This document shows positions 1-12,781 of a DNA stretch of 64,000 bases, in pieces. Origin of the DNA: Spirodela intermedia (taxonomy: Eukaryota > Streptophyta > Magnoliopsida > Alismatales > Araceae); the NCBI GenBank assembly GCA_902729315.2, contig LR746273.1, positions 3,387,001 through 3,451,000 of the forward strand. The letters run 5' to 3'. The position numbers and the translations under genes are program-made. The notes beneath the pieces were generated by a model that worked only from the letters and a program-made list of their open reading frames with translations, did no database searches and was not told where the DNA came from. The stretch's first letter is position 1; every line of letters begins with the position of its first letter.

Positions 1-469
1 TGCTCCTGTTTTCAATTTTGGCGCGGGGGGGTGTGTCAAACGGTGGGTGCCGTGGTCTGTTGCTTCCCTGATCGTCTCCTCCGGGATCGATTGCCCAGGC
101 AAGTCCCCGTTCCATCTCTGTCTAGGGTTACTCGTTTCCCCGCGGTCATGGCTCCGGCGAAGGGGCGCGCCGGCGTCTTCCTCGCGGTAGGCATCTGCTT
201 CGGGAGTCGCCTTCTTAAACGCTTTCTGTTCTGCTTCCTTTGAATTCGGTCGATCTCATCGTTTTCGCTCGTGTTTTTCCTTTTCTTGACTTGACTGATC
301 TTTTCGTTTGAAGTTTGATTTTACACATTTCTCCTTATTGGGTTTCTCATTTCTCGTTTTTGCTATCATGGGATATGCTCTAATTCATTGTCCTCCCCTC
401 CCCCACTGATTATAAATCTTTTCCATATTTTTCTTTGCAGATTTGAGTGGATTTGATTGGAGAGGAAGG
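1..469 (+). promoter_or_regulatory. Probable 5' leader with a leader intron
   Basis: GC-rich sequence before the first coding exon of the Cys-rich protein gene. A plausible leader exon ends at 186 before GTAGGC, and a pyrimidine-rich tract ending TTTGCAG at 434-440 is a good acceptor, so the leader probably holds an intron of 187-440. An ATG at 148 would open a short upstream frame of about 14 codons that meets a stop just after the junction. The transcription start cannot be seen; the splice sites are inferred. Confidence 0.5.
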
Positions 470-2627
470 ATGCCTGCGGCCACTTCTTCTCCAGTGCCTA
501 GCGGCAGCAATAGTGCTCTATCAGCGTCGCCTTCAACTCCAAATGGGTCCGTCACGCCTCAACGTTCTCCTTCATTCGACATGCCGAAGCAGAGCCTCCG
601 GGGCATCAAAAAGCCCAAATGCATCAAGTGTGGGAATATTGCCCGTTCCAGGTACAGCCTACATTGCCCATTCCTCTTTGGATTCCGTTGTCGACAATGA
701 AACCGGCTGCATTTATTTAATTTGGATGGTTGTTTTCCTCGCAAACGCAGAAGTTGCCTGCATCCGGTGTTCCTTGACCTTTTCACACAAACATAGCATA
801 ACATTATGATGTAGGATAATAGATGACTTGCCCATTCGCCAGCGAGGATGAGGACCTGCAGAGTACCATCTTGCTGAAGATTAGAAAAATGGAACTTTGG
901 CATTGTGTTTTAAACATTTTTTTGTTATTTTTTTTATGTTTTTTATTGGTGCGTAGGTACATGCTTTTATCAGCTATTTCATGTAAACAAAGCTAGTTGT
1001 TACATGATTCTGGGATAGTTAAGATAATAAATCCGAAAATTGAAAGTATGATGTGGTACATAGGTAATAGAATTATTTCCTTTTTAGAGTTTTCTTCGCT
1101 GCCTGTTGTGACTTTAACTTCTGATGCGTGGCATGGATACATATAAATAAACTGAAGCTGCGATCCTCTTTACCTTAAGTTTATCACAATTAAACTGCAA
1201 AACGCAGAACCACAATTTACTTACCAAAAAGTGATAGGGCATCCACAGAACTTTGAATGGCGCTTATGACAAGCTTGACCGTATGCGGATCAATGAATTT
1301 TCAGAAAAAAAATTAAATGGTAGACCATGTAAAGCCCCCTTCAGAATCAAGGAATAATGATCTCCCTTGGTAGAAAAAATTGATAACAGTCATTTATGTT
1401 TACAAGTACTAAACGATAAATTTTCCAATAGTTTTATAACCTAGGGTGATGGATGTCTAAAACTGTTTGTCATTTTAAGTTCAAGCTTCCAAACTGATTC
1501 ATATACATCCTGTCTCAAGTCCTGGTAGCTCGCCTCAACTGGCAATCTCGATCTGCCCTGAAATGGCACAAAGCATCTCCTTACACTTGGTGATGGTTTA
1601 CAGTTGAAATGCATCAATTTTTTTAATATAATAACACCAAGTAATCGGTTCAGAGCCACTGCATACTGTTTAAAATAGGTGTTTAGAAGTTATACGAGAG
1701 CTATGTTATAGAAGACACACAGTGAAGTCACTTATAGGAAAAAAAGTGGTATCTTGGCAATTGAGGGCAAAGGGAAAGTATAAAGGAGACAGTAGAAAAA
1801 AACGACCTGTTTTTTTTAGTTTTTTTATTGGTTCAACTTTATGGCGTAGAAAACGTTATTAATTTCTCAATGATATAGAAGGATTTTACTTCACTTCATT
1901 TCGTTGTAGACTTTAAAAACTATTCTAAAGGCTGTCTGATGGAATTTGTACGTGCATTACCAACAAATGGATACCTAACCTGAAGAATATTTGTCTGGCT
2001 AATCTTAGAAACCTTCTTAGATGCTCTCTCCATGGAACCAGTGATCAACCTCATACTGCCAAAGTTTGGACTGTTTAGCCAGCCATGTCATGCTTAACAG
2101 AGATCTTTGTCAATCTCCATGACAATCAGTCACAGCATCTGTGTGCATCTACCTCTTCTCCCCCCCATTCTTCTATGATCATTAGTCTGAAATTAATATA
2201 TGCTTGACGAATTAGTTATCATGAAGATGTTTTGGACGCTGTGTGTGCTGTTGTTGTAAGAGGATCTTTGTAAAGATAGTGGAGGAAGAAGAGGAGAAGA
2301 AACAAATGAAAAACTGAGTAAGAAGAAAAGAGAGAAAGGAAAGGGTTGAGTGAGGTTGATTCTTTCCATTCTCTTTTCTTATACTCTTTGTTCTTCTTGC
2401 TGCCATGCTGTCATATTCTTCCCTTTTTAATGACCCGATTAGAATAAATCTTTAAAACTGACAAATGGCTGATCATATGGCAGCTATTCATGCCATATGG
2501 TATGAGTCGGATGTGAGAGCTGTATTTATAGTAAGGCTCATAATGTCCAGAGCTATAGGTGATACCGAGTCAAACAAATTTAGAATACAATAATTTGGAT
2601 CTTGCTTCAATGCTTCACCTGCAGTAC

Positions 2628-2681
<54 letters not shown>

Positions 2682-4897
2682 GAGCTCTCCCTGTCCACCG
2701 CACATGTATGTCTTGTCTCTTACATCCTGATAACCTTTGAATCTCCCAACTCTCGATGAGCTACTTGGACTCAACAGGTCCCATCTGCGAATTTCCCATC
2801 TATATGGTTCATGCTCTCTTTCACGCCTCTTGGTGACCTATGCATCTCCCAACTCTAGATTGAATGTTTCAGTCATGCCCGTGAACAGAAAAGCTACTTG
2901 ATTTCCCTTGCAACGCATCCAATATCTGACATCAACAAAAGGCAAAATTAGTTCATGATTTGTTTAAGAACCACCATCTTGAGTTGATTCTAAAACTACT
3001 TGTCCTTGAATGATGACCTGGCAATGAACTGAAATCATTAGTAAAACTGATATTTTTTAGCATCTCATACTAAGTTATATTGAATATCACAGAAGATTTT
3101 TCTCAAGAGCTCAAAAGATAGCTTTTCATGGGATCGATTATCAGATGAGCTTGCAGATGCTATATTGCTTATTTTTAGACGGAGTGATTGCTTTAAAAAA
3201 AAGTGCTGATATTATGAACCAGGCTGATATCTTGAGAATGACATGAACTATGTTGACAGGTTTCGACAATAGAATTTTTAACTGTTCGGAATTCTTATTT
3301 ATTTTTATATCTTGTTGACTTGTTTGAAGTGCTGATATTTGTTTTCTGCGATAAACAGCTGATACCCAAGAAAATTAATTTGCATGACATAGCGTTTTTA
3401 CATTTCAATTTGTTCTCCATTCCTCTCCTTGTAAGTTCTATTGTGCCTTAGTTTTTTTATGCTAGGACACGTGAAGTTGATTTCTAGAAATTATAGCTGC
3501 CATTACTGGGAACATTCTCGGTATTTATCACGACTAAATTATGAAAGATATTTCCTCTTGTAGACGATTTTATATTTAACCGTATATTTTTTTTGCAGAT
3601 GCCCTTATCAGTCATGCAAGAGTTGCTGCTCCAAGGCTCAAAACCCTTGTCATATCCATGGTATGTTTCATTTTTGGTCATAAGAAAGCCCACTGTAAAT
3701 TTATGTACGGCCTGGTAATGTAAATCACAGACGATTCCGGTACGTATTTTCTCTGTTAGGAATTTTTAACTCATCTAATGCTTTGATGTACTAGTTGTTG
3801 TTATCTAATAGTATGATTGTGTTTTCTCATATTTTCCTGCTCCGTTTATGTATTGCAGTTTTGAAATTCAATGGCACCCTACCAGACAAAGCACCACCTG
3901 CTAGCTCTCCCACGCCTGAGCAACCAGCTAATGATTCATCTCCTTTTTTGTCAGGGCAAGTATTCAGTTAATATAAATTTTGTCGGATTTGGACTCGGAT
4001 GATGCGTTAACTATGTAGGTTTCTTCACATTTCAGGGCTGCTATGAGGCTCTCTTCACTTAGGCAACTTTCTAGTGCTTTCGTTAATTCATTAAGGACAA
4101 GAAAACCTTTGTCCCGAAAGGTGCTTTCAATCTTTCTTTCTGAAGACTATTTCATGTTATTGTTCCTTTGTAAACCGCTAATGTTCTCCATTTTCTTCCA
4201 GGATGCATTAAATATCAATAAGTGGAGGTTTTCCAAGCTGAAGGAGCACATTGATGGGGAGATTGAAATCGAAAATGAAGCATTTGATAGATACATGCAG
4301 AATGTGAGCCTTCTTGAGGAAACATTTTCTGTTGATTCTCCCAACGAGAGAGGACCAGTAGCCGAAACTTGCTCTTCCGAGGATGAATTCAGCAAATTGG
4401 TCACTGGAGTAAAAGTGAGGCTGAAATGCAATCTTGATAGAGCCAATGCCTCCAGAGATAGAGTAAGAGGAATCTTAGATAAAGGATTGGAGAACTTGAA
4501 ACAGCTAGAAGTAGCAGGTGATGAGGCTTCCCATGATGACGACCTAAGCAGCATAGGAGAGTTCAAGAGGCGAAGGAAATTAATGAAATCACGGTTTGAG
4601 AGAACAGCAGCAGTGGAAGACCTAATCGACAAGTTGATCAAAGCTCGAACTGAGGATGATTTTAAGTCTTGCTTGGAAACAAAGCTTCAGATATATCATC
4701 AGGATGCAGGTTTAGATCCTCACATACCCAGCCATGAGATAGGTGATGGCAGGCCAACAAAGGAAGAATCAGATGCCCCCACATCTGCACTGTCCTATTC
4801 ACTACCAATATCGTTCACCACTGTTAAGATCGACGAAGACCAACTGTCTAGCATTGAAAAAGAGTTTCATTCCCTTGATCAAATAGCTGAATTATAA
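470..4897 (+). CDS. Conserved plant Cys-rich (zinc-finger-like) protein, 373 aa
   Basis: Five coding exons: 470-651, 3599-3660, 3859-3955, 4036-4120 and 4202-4897. The joined frame is open for 373 residues. Residues 51-81 hold a compact Cys/His cluster (C51, C54, C62, C67, C70, C71, C78, H79, H81), spaced like a treble metal-binding finger and loosely like the SHI/STY finger. Ser/Pro-rich stretches surround it, and the C-terminal part is charged, probably helical, and rich in Lys, Glu and Asp. The protein resembles a plant-wide family that I recall as including Arabidopsis At1g32730; this is from memory and its biochemical role is not known to me. The start is the first ATG of the exon and lies after an upstream in-frame stop. 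Intron 1 is 2.9 kb. Intron 3 (3956-4035) needs a GC donor. Intron 4 (81 nt) has no stop in frame. Confidence 0.85.
2631..2679. repeat. (CT)n microsatellite
   Basis: About 24 uninterrupted CT dinucleotides inside the 2.9-kb first coding intron of the Cys-rich protein gene. I see no coding content or recognisable element elsewhere in that intron (652-3598). Confidence 0.95.
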
Positions 4898-5841
4898 CCT
4901 CAAGTAGACGCATCCTCACCGAGAAGATGGGCGATCGCCATTCCAAAAACCTGATCCTTTCCATGACCAACCATCTGCTGTGCAGACTGAAATATCCATA
5001 GAGTCCCGATTTTGCATAGGCAATTCCCTTCACAGCGGATATTGCTGGGGTCTGAGATTCTCTCCGATTCATTCCGTACTCCATGGAGGGGTAGTCTTCT
5101 CTCTATTGCTGCAAAAGCCTTCGGCTTGGTCCGAAAGAAGATTCTGCTGCAATAGTCAGGCATCATCCTCAGACTAACCCCCTCGTGATCTTCCCCTAAT
5201 GGTAGGCCTGATCTGATTGGAATGTACATACATTTTATCTGATGCATCAGGTTACCCTGCTTCTTTTATATCTCAGCTGATTGCAATTTATATTTTTTTT
5301 CTTGGGCTTGAATGTGCTGCTGTAACACTAGCTTTTTTCAATGCTATCCATCCTCTGTATCACTTACTGCAGGAGAACAGATGGGCCACAGGGCATTTTT
5401 TATGATTTCCTTTTTTGCATCGCTCGAAACAAAAGGAGTAGGAAGTGAGTGGCTCCTTGAACCCACAAGAGTTTATGAAAAGAAAAAGTCTTGAATGAGG
5501 CTTGCATTCTTATCCATAAGCTTTATATTTTGCCCAATTTACATCTCAGTTCAACCTCGCGGGTCCATTTCTGATAGGTGCATGCTTGTTATCTAAGAAT
5601 TTGAGGGATATAAGTCATTACTATGATGAAATCATAATTTTATTAATTAGTCCTCGTTGACCCCTGGGGATTTATAGGAAGCCCCTTGCTAGCACCAGCA
5701 ATGAGTCAACCCGTGTAGAGAAGAAACAGGAGAATCACTCCTGATCGATCAGACAGGACTGACAGACTGACTGACTGACTGACTACAAATCTTGAAAAAA
5801 GGCGGAGAAGGGAAAGCGATCCTGAGATCAGCAGGAGGCCC
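4898..5841. other. Convergent 3' ends, no gene seen
   Basis: Sequence between two converging genes. It must hold the 3' untranslated region of the Cys-rich protein gene from the left and that of RAF2 from the right. The short open frames here have no family resemblance. A small (GACT)n run lies at about 5761-5785. Confidence 0.6.
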
Positions 5842-6981
5842 CTACGCCCACACTCTCTTCCTTGGCAGCAGGTCCTTCGTCTGAATCTGATCTATCTTGG
5901 CTGCCACTATGAAGTCATTTAAGCTCAGCCCACCTGCAAGATTCAGACCTTGTCAAAATTATCTAGACAGAGAGAGACGAGAGAGAGAGAGAGAGTCTAT
6001 GAACGGTCACCAGTTGAAGCAAAGGTAATCAATCAATCTATCTTTACCCATTTTAGAATATTATCAGGAGAGTGGATGCAGAGAGGAGGTGAGAAACAGA
6101 AAAGAGAAGAGGAGACGGATTGGGTAAGATGATATCCTCTCCTTGGAAGCTGATGGAAGTCAGGAACTGAAGGCAAAGTGGCGTTCATGGAGAGTATTAA
6201 AACTGGATAATCTCGAGTTGGGCCCACCAACGGAGGCTCTGAATTGGATAATCTTGTGCTTAAGACTGGATAATATCGAGAAACAGGGGGCAGAAAAGGA
6301 GGAGACTTTGAATCGAACCCACCAATGGAAGCGGTCCAGAGCTCGGCGGTGACTTGGTTGGGCTCGTCGAGACGGAGCGTGGGGAGATGACCCAGCGGCT
6401 CCACCACGGCGAGGATCCTGGAGATGAGCTCCTCCCCGCAGCTCTGATCCCTCAGCTTCCACACCCCCTGGATCTTCAGCCCTCCTCCTTCCTCCTCCAC
6501 CACCCTCCACCCGACGATCTGAAATGGGCAAGAAAAACAATAAAAACCAGAGCAAACACATGAGCAATTAACCCTCCTAGCCATGGCCGGCGGCGAGAGA
6601 GCTCTGAAAATCGCCGGGCATGGGATTAATTACCTTCTTGAGGAGTTTCTGGGCGGTGTCGCGGGGCATGGGGGGCTGCGAGGGAGGAACGGGCTCGCAG
6701 CTGCGCTGAGCGAGGGAGAGGACGGAGACGGTGGGGATGAGGATCCTGTGCTCGGTGTCGACGTTGCCGAGGACTTTATCGGCGAAGTTGCTCTCAATCT
6801 CGGCGGCGTAGGGGTCCCTCGCGCCGAAGTCTCCCAGCAGGTCGGTGCCCATGGCGGCGCACCGCCAGCCGCGGCGGCGAGGCCCCGCGGAGGGGGGCGC
6901 CACCGTCGGGCAGGCGGTGGCACGGGGGCGGGAGCGGAGGTGGAGGAGGAGTAAGTGGGCCGAAGCCGGGGAGGCAGCCAT
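5842..6981 (-). CDS. RAF2: Rubisco assembly factor 2 / PCD-DCoH-like protein, plastid, 211 aa
   Basis: Three exons on the minus strand: 6981-6634, 6518-6323 and 5933-5842; the joined frame is 212 codons including TAG. Residues 1 to about 45 are rich in Ala, Arg and Ser with few acidic residues, as in a chloroplast transit peptide. Residues about 105-205 form the pterin-4a-carbinolamine dehydratase fold. The order VGWRVVEEEGG, ELISRI, LGHLP, EPNQV, ELWTASIGGLSLNDFIVAAKID matches the plant family that includes maize RAF2 and Arabidopsis At5g51110 (SDIRIP1), a stromal protein needed for Rubisco accumulation and reported to bind the ubiquitin ligase SDIR1. The dehydratase signature is degenerate: E156-x3-H160 is followed by Leu instead of His/Asn, so enzyme activity is doubtful. 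Exon 1 is very GC-rich. Confidence 0.93.
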
Positions 6982-9427
6982 GGGAGCCCCTCTCCTCTCT
7001 CTCCTCTTCTCTTCTACGCTGTCTTCTTCCTCACAGAAGATTAGCTCCTTCCTCTGCTGTGGGGCTCCTTATCTATTCACCGCTGAGCTCTTCTCATCAG
7101 CTGGGCGGAGGGCAGTGAGGGAAGGGCATTTGAGGAGGGGTGGGGAGGAGGGGCTCCACAGGGAGCTCTCTCCTGTGGCCCCCCAGGATCTTGTGGTGGT
7201 GGTGGAAGGGGCGAGATGGGCTCCGCCATGGCGGTTCTTTTTCAAGGTTTAGACCCAAAAGATGATGGTAGAAATGAGCCCGACCTTCCATTAATGAGTG
7301 TAAATTCATGAAATGAGGCCGGGAGACGGGCCAGCCCACTCGTACATGTTTTTGAGTTTTATCGAGTAAAAATATATTAAAAAAACATTTTTCAAGAAAA
7401 TTAATTCAATTTACACAACGTCCATTCAGAACATCTCCACCTTTGTTCTCCTTTTTTTTTTTGGCAATTGGGATCGATTTTTTAAGATGGTTTTCTATTG
7501 TCTCATTAATGGTAGAACTTTCTCACGAAAATTTTAATTTCTTAAAGGACTTAATTAAAATTAGCGATTTCCTGCTTACAGGATGTCTACAGTTTTACAT
7601 TTCGACTGGGTTTCAATATTGTGAGTGAAAAATAGCTTTGTGTCGTTAAAGGCAACCAAAAAAAAAAAAACCCCAAGTGAATCATCCAATGTTCATTCAT
7701 AGTAATGTGAGATCTCTATTTTCCTTGGAAATTTGTTGAGTGGCAAACTTAAAAGCTATGAAAAACTGAAGTCTTCAATAATTATTTGATAATTTTTTTA
7801 ATAAGTGAGAATCCTCTCCCCTAATGTTTGGAGAAAAATGGGTAGTAATTCTATAAATGGGTAATCACAGAAAAAAAATATTCAAGGATTGCCTTCTATG
7901 CATGATTCCCCATACAAGTTGTCAAAGTGATAATATTGATGTCAATTAGTAGCAATAATTGACTACCTTCCTCATGACCAGTCTATGAACAATGTGTGAA
8001 TCTACATTGTAAAAATGTTTGTCAAAGGTAAACATCTTCAAAATTCAGTACCCATTTCCTCCTTTTGAGAGGTGATCAACTGTTTACTAAATGTGGAAAA
8101 CGTTATTGGGTTTCCCTTTAAATGGTGAGCAACATTTCTCTCTGACTCCATTTGTCCCTCCTCTCTATTTCTATGTGTTCCCATCAATCTCTTTCCTTTT
8201 GTGCCTCTAGATATTAGGTGGGGAATGTGCCATTAGCAAAGCTACTTGTCACATGTGGCGAGTAGCATGACTCCATTCTTATAAGCTTTATAATTTTACC
8301 ATGTCTTAACTATAATTAGGACAATGTAATGGGACTACTCCTATTAATTTGGAATTTTTTGCATGCATATTATGCATCCTATGATTACCTACATGCATAT
8401 CCATAGCACATTAAGATTGGTACATTTGTTTGCATGCTTCCATTTTTATGGAGATGGTGTCTGTACAATCAAAGATATTGCTGCTGCTCCAAGGAAACAA
8501 GTAAATATAGGTACCCTTTTCCTTTTATATTATATTCTCTAGTAGAGAGTTTCAAATTGTATAACCCCACTAATAGGAAGAATGAGTCAAATGAATAATG
8601 AGAAAATAGTGTGAAAAGTAAGAAAAATGGGTTCTTGAATTGTTGGATACTAATCTATTGAGACTTTCACGATGACAAGATTAACCCAATTCAGCGTGCA
8701 TTCTTTTCATTCTTCCCATTTATCTGCCTGACTATGCCCATTTCCCAAGTCATTTCCCACCTTTTTGGCCAAGCTCTAGCTCTCTCTCTCTCTCTACACA
8801 AACACACATATCTCCTATATCAAAGGGTACAAAAAGAAAATCTAGCAGTCTGCTAAGTCTAGGACGGAGAAATGGGTGCCTTTTCCATTAGAATCGATCA
8901 ATTTCTAAAGTGGTATTATGATATTATATAATATTAATTTTTACAGCAACCCCTCCCTGGACTCCCTACTTTCAACCGACAAAGGCCAAACGCCTCTATC
9001 TGTTTCTTATTTATTAATTTATATCCAGATTTTTATTTAAATATACTAGAGTCTGGGGAAAATGTGTATTTTTAAATGGGAATAAAAAAAGAGATTAATA
9101 ATAAAGAGCAGGCAAAAAGATCACGTTTAGGGGCGTCGGCTGGGGGCCTCTGCTAGTGGAGAGAAAGGTCCTCTCTTTGCTCAGCATCGCCCGAGGGTGC
9201 ATCCCCCTCTTCTCTTGCCTCCGCTTCGCTGTCCTCCTCTCAAGGGATTCACGCCCATGCTCATGATCTCTTCGGCGCCTGGTCCAGCTGCTTCGTGTGG
9301 GGGATACGGTGATGGTTTCGCCTGCTCCGGGCGTCGGATTCATCCTTCCCTGAGGGGGCTGCGCGAGATCTAGGGTTTGATCTGATTTTAGATTGAGGGT
9401 ATCGCTTCATTTCTGTGTACTTGGTGT
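6982..9427. other. Divergent intergenic region
   Basis: The promoters of RAF2 (leftward) and the CK2 beta gene (rightward) must lie here. The 7.0-7.3 kb part is GC-rich and its open frames look like compositional artefacts. About 7.3-9.1 kb is AT-rich without coding signal. Three CATGCA-type (RY-like) motifs occur at about 8361-8440 and a short (CT)n run at about 8771-8794. I see no transposon ends. Confidence 0.5.
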
Positions 9428-9550
9428 ATGCTAGACAAGATTGGTGATATAAAAATATCCGGAACAGAAGAGAGCGCGGAGGGGGTCTGGGGAGGAGGGG
9501 GCGGCGGTGACAGGGCTGAGAGGAAAAGGGTAAGAGAAGAAGGAGAAGAT

Positions 9551-12500
9551 ATGTACAGGGATCAAGGAGGGTCCTCAAAGTCGGAAATTGGCCCATTTGA
9601 TCGGAAGCGAATTAATGATGCTCTGGATAGGCAGCTGGAGAAATCGGCGTCGTCATATTCCAAAGGGATGAACGGCAAGGACAAGGAAAGATTCTTGGTG
9701 CCATCCACCTCTGTGGGAAAGCAACCCGACCTACGTTTTCTGTCGAAGAACAAGCCCCTTGATAGTAAGTTTATGATTCTTGCTACACTATTTGCGCATC
9801 ACTGCATTGAGCATTGGGGGCCATATAGAACCATCCTGCTTGATGATTAGGATTATTTTCTATGTTTTTTTTTTCCTGAACACATTTGGTTTGACGTAGT
9901 CAGTTGGACTATTATTGAAGTGTGTGCTTCTTGTTCTTCAAGAAAGATTGTACCTTTTCCCCTGTTCTCCAAGCTGGAATATCCATCTCCTACAGACTCT
10001 AAATCGATATGTTCTTGACGAAATGGATTTCATGAAGAAATAAGTCAGTATCTTTTTTGACGAGTTTTTGGTTAATCAATATCTTTTATAAGCAAGCTTG
10101 TGAAATTCTCAAAATTTAAGACCACTCAGATGTATGGAGTGGCCCGCTCATCCTTTTTATTCGGCCTCACTAAATCGGAAAATTACAGGAAAAATAGGTA
10201 GAAGAAAGTCGTATTTCTTGCTTATTTTTCGACCTCTTCTTCCTATTCATCCCTCAACAGTCTTATTTCCTTCTTGAAATATGTTAATCGGTTTATTTTG
10301 AACGATTATCTGACATCCTTCCTAGTTGTAGATTCGTTTTGCTTCTATCCACTTGATAACATATCTACCAGCTACTCTAGCCATAATAGTGTTGGTGAAT
10401 GGGCCAGAAATATGTTGGGCTTAAAGTCTCTCATCATCACCTCTAGACTAAAATGGTGATGAGAGATCCGAGCGAAGCTTTCTGGTACTCTTGTCATGCC
10501 GACATTTTTTATCTTTATGGCTGAGTGAAGAGGAGCTTTTAGTTGGTGTTTTGTGTTAATGTTTCTCATAGTTGATCTCCTATAAAGTATGTACTGCCGC
10601 TGGAGTGTTATTCCAGGACTGTTATTTTTGACCAACGACGCAGATGAACTTTTGAAGGGACGAACAATCGCATGCAGAAAGAACACAGCTCAGTCAATGC
10701 GGGTTTCTTTAAAAGTTTTAAATAATGACTTGCAATGAGAAAAATCTATCAGGGTTTTGTTTTCAGTGAATGCAACTTGTTTAAATAATGGCCGATCATA
10801 TGGGTCTTTTGAAGGAAACTTCAGTACTTCTCATTTATTTATGTATTCATTTTAAGGGTATCTTCTGGGTCATTTGAAATCCATATTTGTTTCAATGGGA
10901 CGTTAGCATGCTTTTTGTATTTCAAAATATGACTTTTAGTGATATAATTGAATTTTGATTCATTGACGGATGCCTCTGATGATGATGATGATGCCAACGA
11001 GGGTTCCTGATCAGCTTTTTTTTTTCCTGATTTTCATTGCAGAAGAATATGAAACAGACAGTGAAGAATCAGATGTTAGTGGCTCTGATGGTGAAGATAC
11101 TTCATGGATCTCATGGTTTTGCAGTTTGAGAGGGAATGAATTTTTCTGTGAGGTTGATGACGAGTACATTCAGGATGACTTCAACCTCTGTGGGTTAAGC
11201 AGCCAAGTTCCTTACTATGATTATGCTCTTGATCTGATTTTGGATGTAGAATCTTCTCACGGTAAGAATTTTCAGGCAACTCCTCATAAGATCATTCATG
11301 AGATGTATGGTGAAATATGATAGGAATGTATTACAGTTGCTTAACCTTCACTTTTCCATTACGTTGAACGCTTTTAAAAAATATCTTAATACTTGTGTAG
11401 TAAAATTAATAGTTGGATCAGGAACGATGCATCTTTTACATGTGGACATGAAGCGAGCTTTAGGCACTTAGGGCGTCGTATTGCATTATTCTCCTTCGAT
11501 GCCGGTGTTCTTTGCATGTGAATGGCTGTTTTTATTTAAATTTATGGTGTTGAAATTGTTGTTCTATACTTCCATTTGTAGTTAGTGTGGTGTTACCTCG
11601 ATTATAAAAAGATGCTTCATTCGGAAGTAATGTGCTCCTGTTTCGTTATAAATTATCCTTGTTCCGTTTGCATCTAATCCATCTTATTATTCGAACAAAT
11701 CAGGTGATATGTTCACCGAGGAACAGAATGAATTGGTTGAATCAGCTGCAGAGATGCTGTATGGTCTTATCCATGTCCGCTACATACTGACGAACAAAGG
11801 GATGGCTGCCATGGTGAATCTTCTGCATCCAGCAATATTCATCACTGCTGCTATATTTTTTTTCTCTGCTAAGAACGGTTTTAGTTTCGTCTGTGAAACT
11901 CTGCAGCTTGAGAAATTCAAAAGCTATGACTTTGGGAGGTGCCCAAGAGTTTACTGCTGCGGGCAGCCTTGTCTTCCCGTTGGCCAATCAGACATCCCCC
12001 GATCAAGCACGGTGAAGATCTACTGCCCGAAATGCGACGACATTTATTACCCAAGATCAAAATACCAAGGCAGTATCCTTAAATGATTCCATCTTCGCTC
12101 AATTTAGCTTTCTGATTCTAGGTCATAGGCTCACTCCTACCCATTGTTTTCTCAGGTTGGGCAGAGATTTTCTTACAAAGACATAAATTGCTTTTTATAT
12201 TATAATTGGTAGGGTTTTCTACCGGTTCATTTGTGAGAATGAAGTTGATCCATGACTATTAGGTGGCCGATTATTTAAATGTCATACAATATTAACCCAA
12301 TATATGCAGTCACGCTGGAAAACCAGGACAATATTCGTACATAATTCCATCTTCCTTTCATTTAAGTTTCTGGTTCTAGACCCTTGGCATAATCCTACCT
12401 ATAGTTTTCTGAAGCTGAGTTCCTTGGGAAGTTGAGTGGCCATTTTGGAAGTTCATTTATGAGAATGAAATTCATTAAAAAAGGCTATTAATCTTCTTTC

Positions 12501-12781
12501 ATGTGTGCAGTGGTAGCCTTAATTTTGGACCATTTGAAGTCAATGTCTGCCAATAACCTGTTTCCTTGCTGATTTTCTGCCACTGCTCGAGATATTATGG
12601 CCCAAATTTTGTATTTCATTGAGAAAATAAATCTCTTGACTCGTCTGAAGATTTGGATGGAGCTTACATCGGTACGACTTTCCCTCACCTATTCCTGATG
12701 ACCTATGGCCACCTGAAGCCGCAGAAACCACCGCAGAATTATGTGCCGAGGGTCTTCGGCTTCAAGGTCCACAAGCACTGA
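9551..12781 (+). CDS. CKB: Casein kinase 2 regulatory subunit beta, 279 aa
   Basis: Five coding exons: 9551-9764, 11043-11261, 11704-11813, 11907-12072 and 12651-12781, with 280 codons including TGA. CK2 beta dimers dock two catalytic alpha subunits and select substrates in nucleus and cytosol. Residues 1-90 form the plant-specific N-terminal extension ([16 protein letters not shown]). An acidic Ser-rich patch, then [21 protein letters not shown], starts the conserved core. The zinc-binding cysteines are C193, C198, C221 and C224. The C-terminus FGFKVHKH is complete. The ATG at 9551 was chosen because plant homologues begin MYRD or MYKE; an in-frame ATG at 9428 would add 41 residues. The last exon's frame requires the donor at 12073 (GTATCC) and the acceptor ending at 12650, giving KYQGNLDGAY. 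Confidence 0.96.
12065..12470 (+). repeat. Degenerate duplication within the last CK2 beta intron
   Basis: The sequence starting at the end of exon 4 (about 12065-12260) recurs with an offset of about 258 bases (about 12325-12490). Shared blocks include ATTCCATCTTC, a TTTCTG-GTTCTAG block, CCTACC-CATT-GTTTTCT and TTCATTTGTGAGAATGAA. Copy 2 carries a decayed version of the exon end and donor. Both copies lie before the acceptor of exon 5. Confidence 0.7.

Noticed and set aside
4043-4897. A single 284-codon exon without the 81-nt intron
   Set aside because: The inserted 27 residues are hydrophobic and lack family resemblance, and good splice sites bound them; treated as a possible retained-intron isoform only.
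6577-6954. Several GC-rich frames on both strands over RAF2 exon 1
   Set aside because: They are shadows of the RAF2 exon, whose frame joins to two further exons with family-specific sequence.
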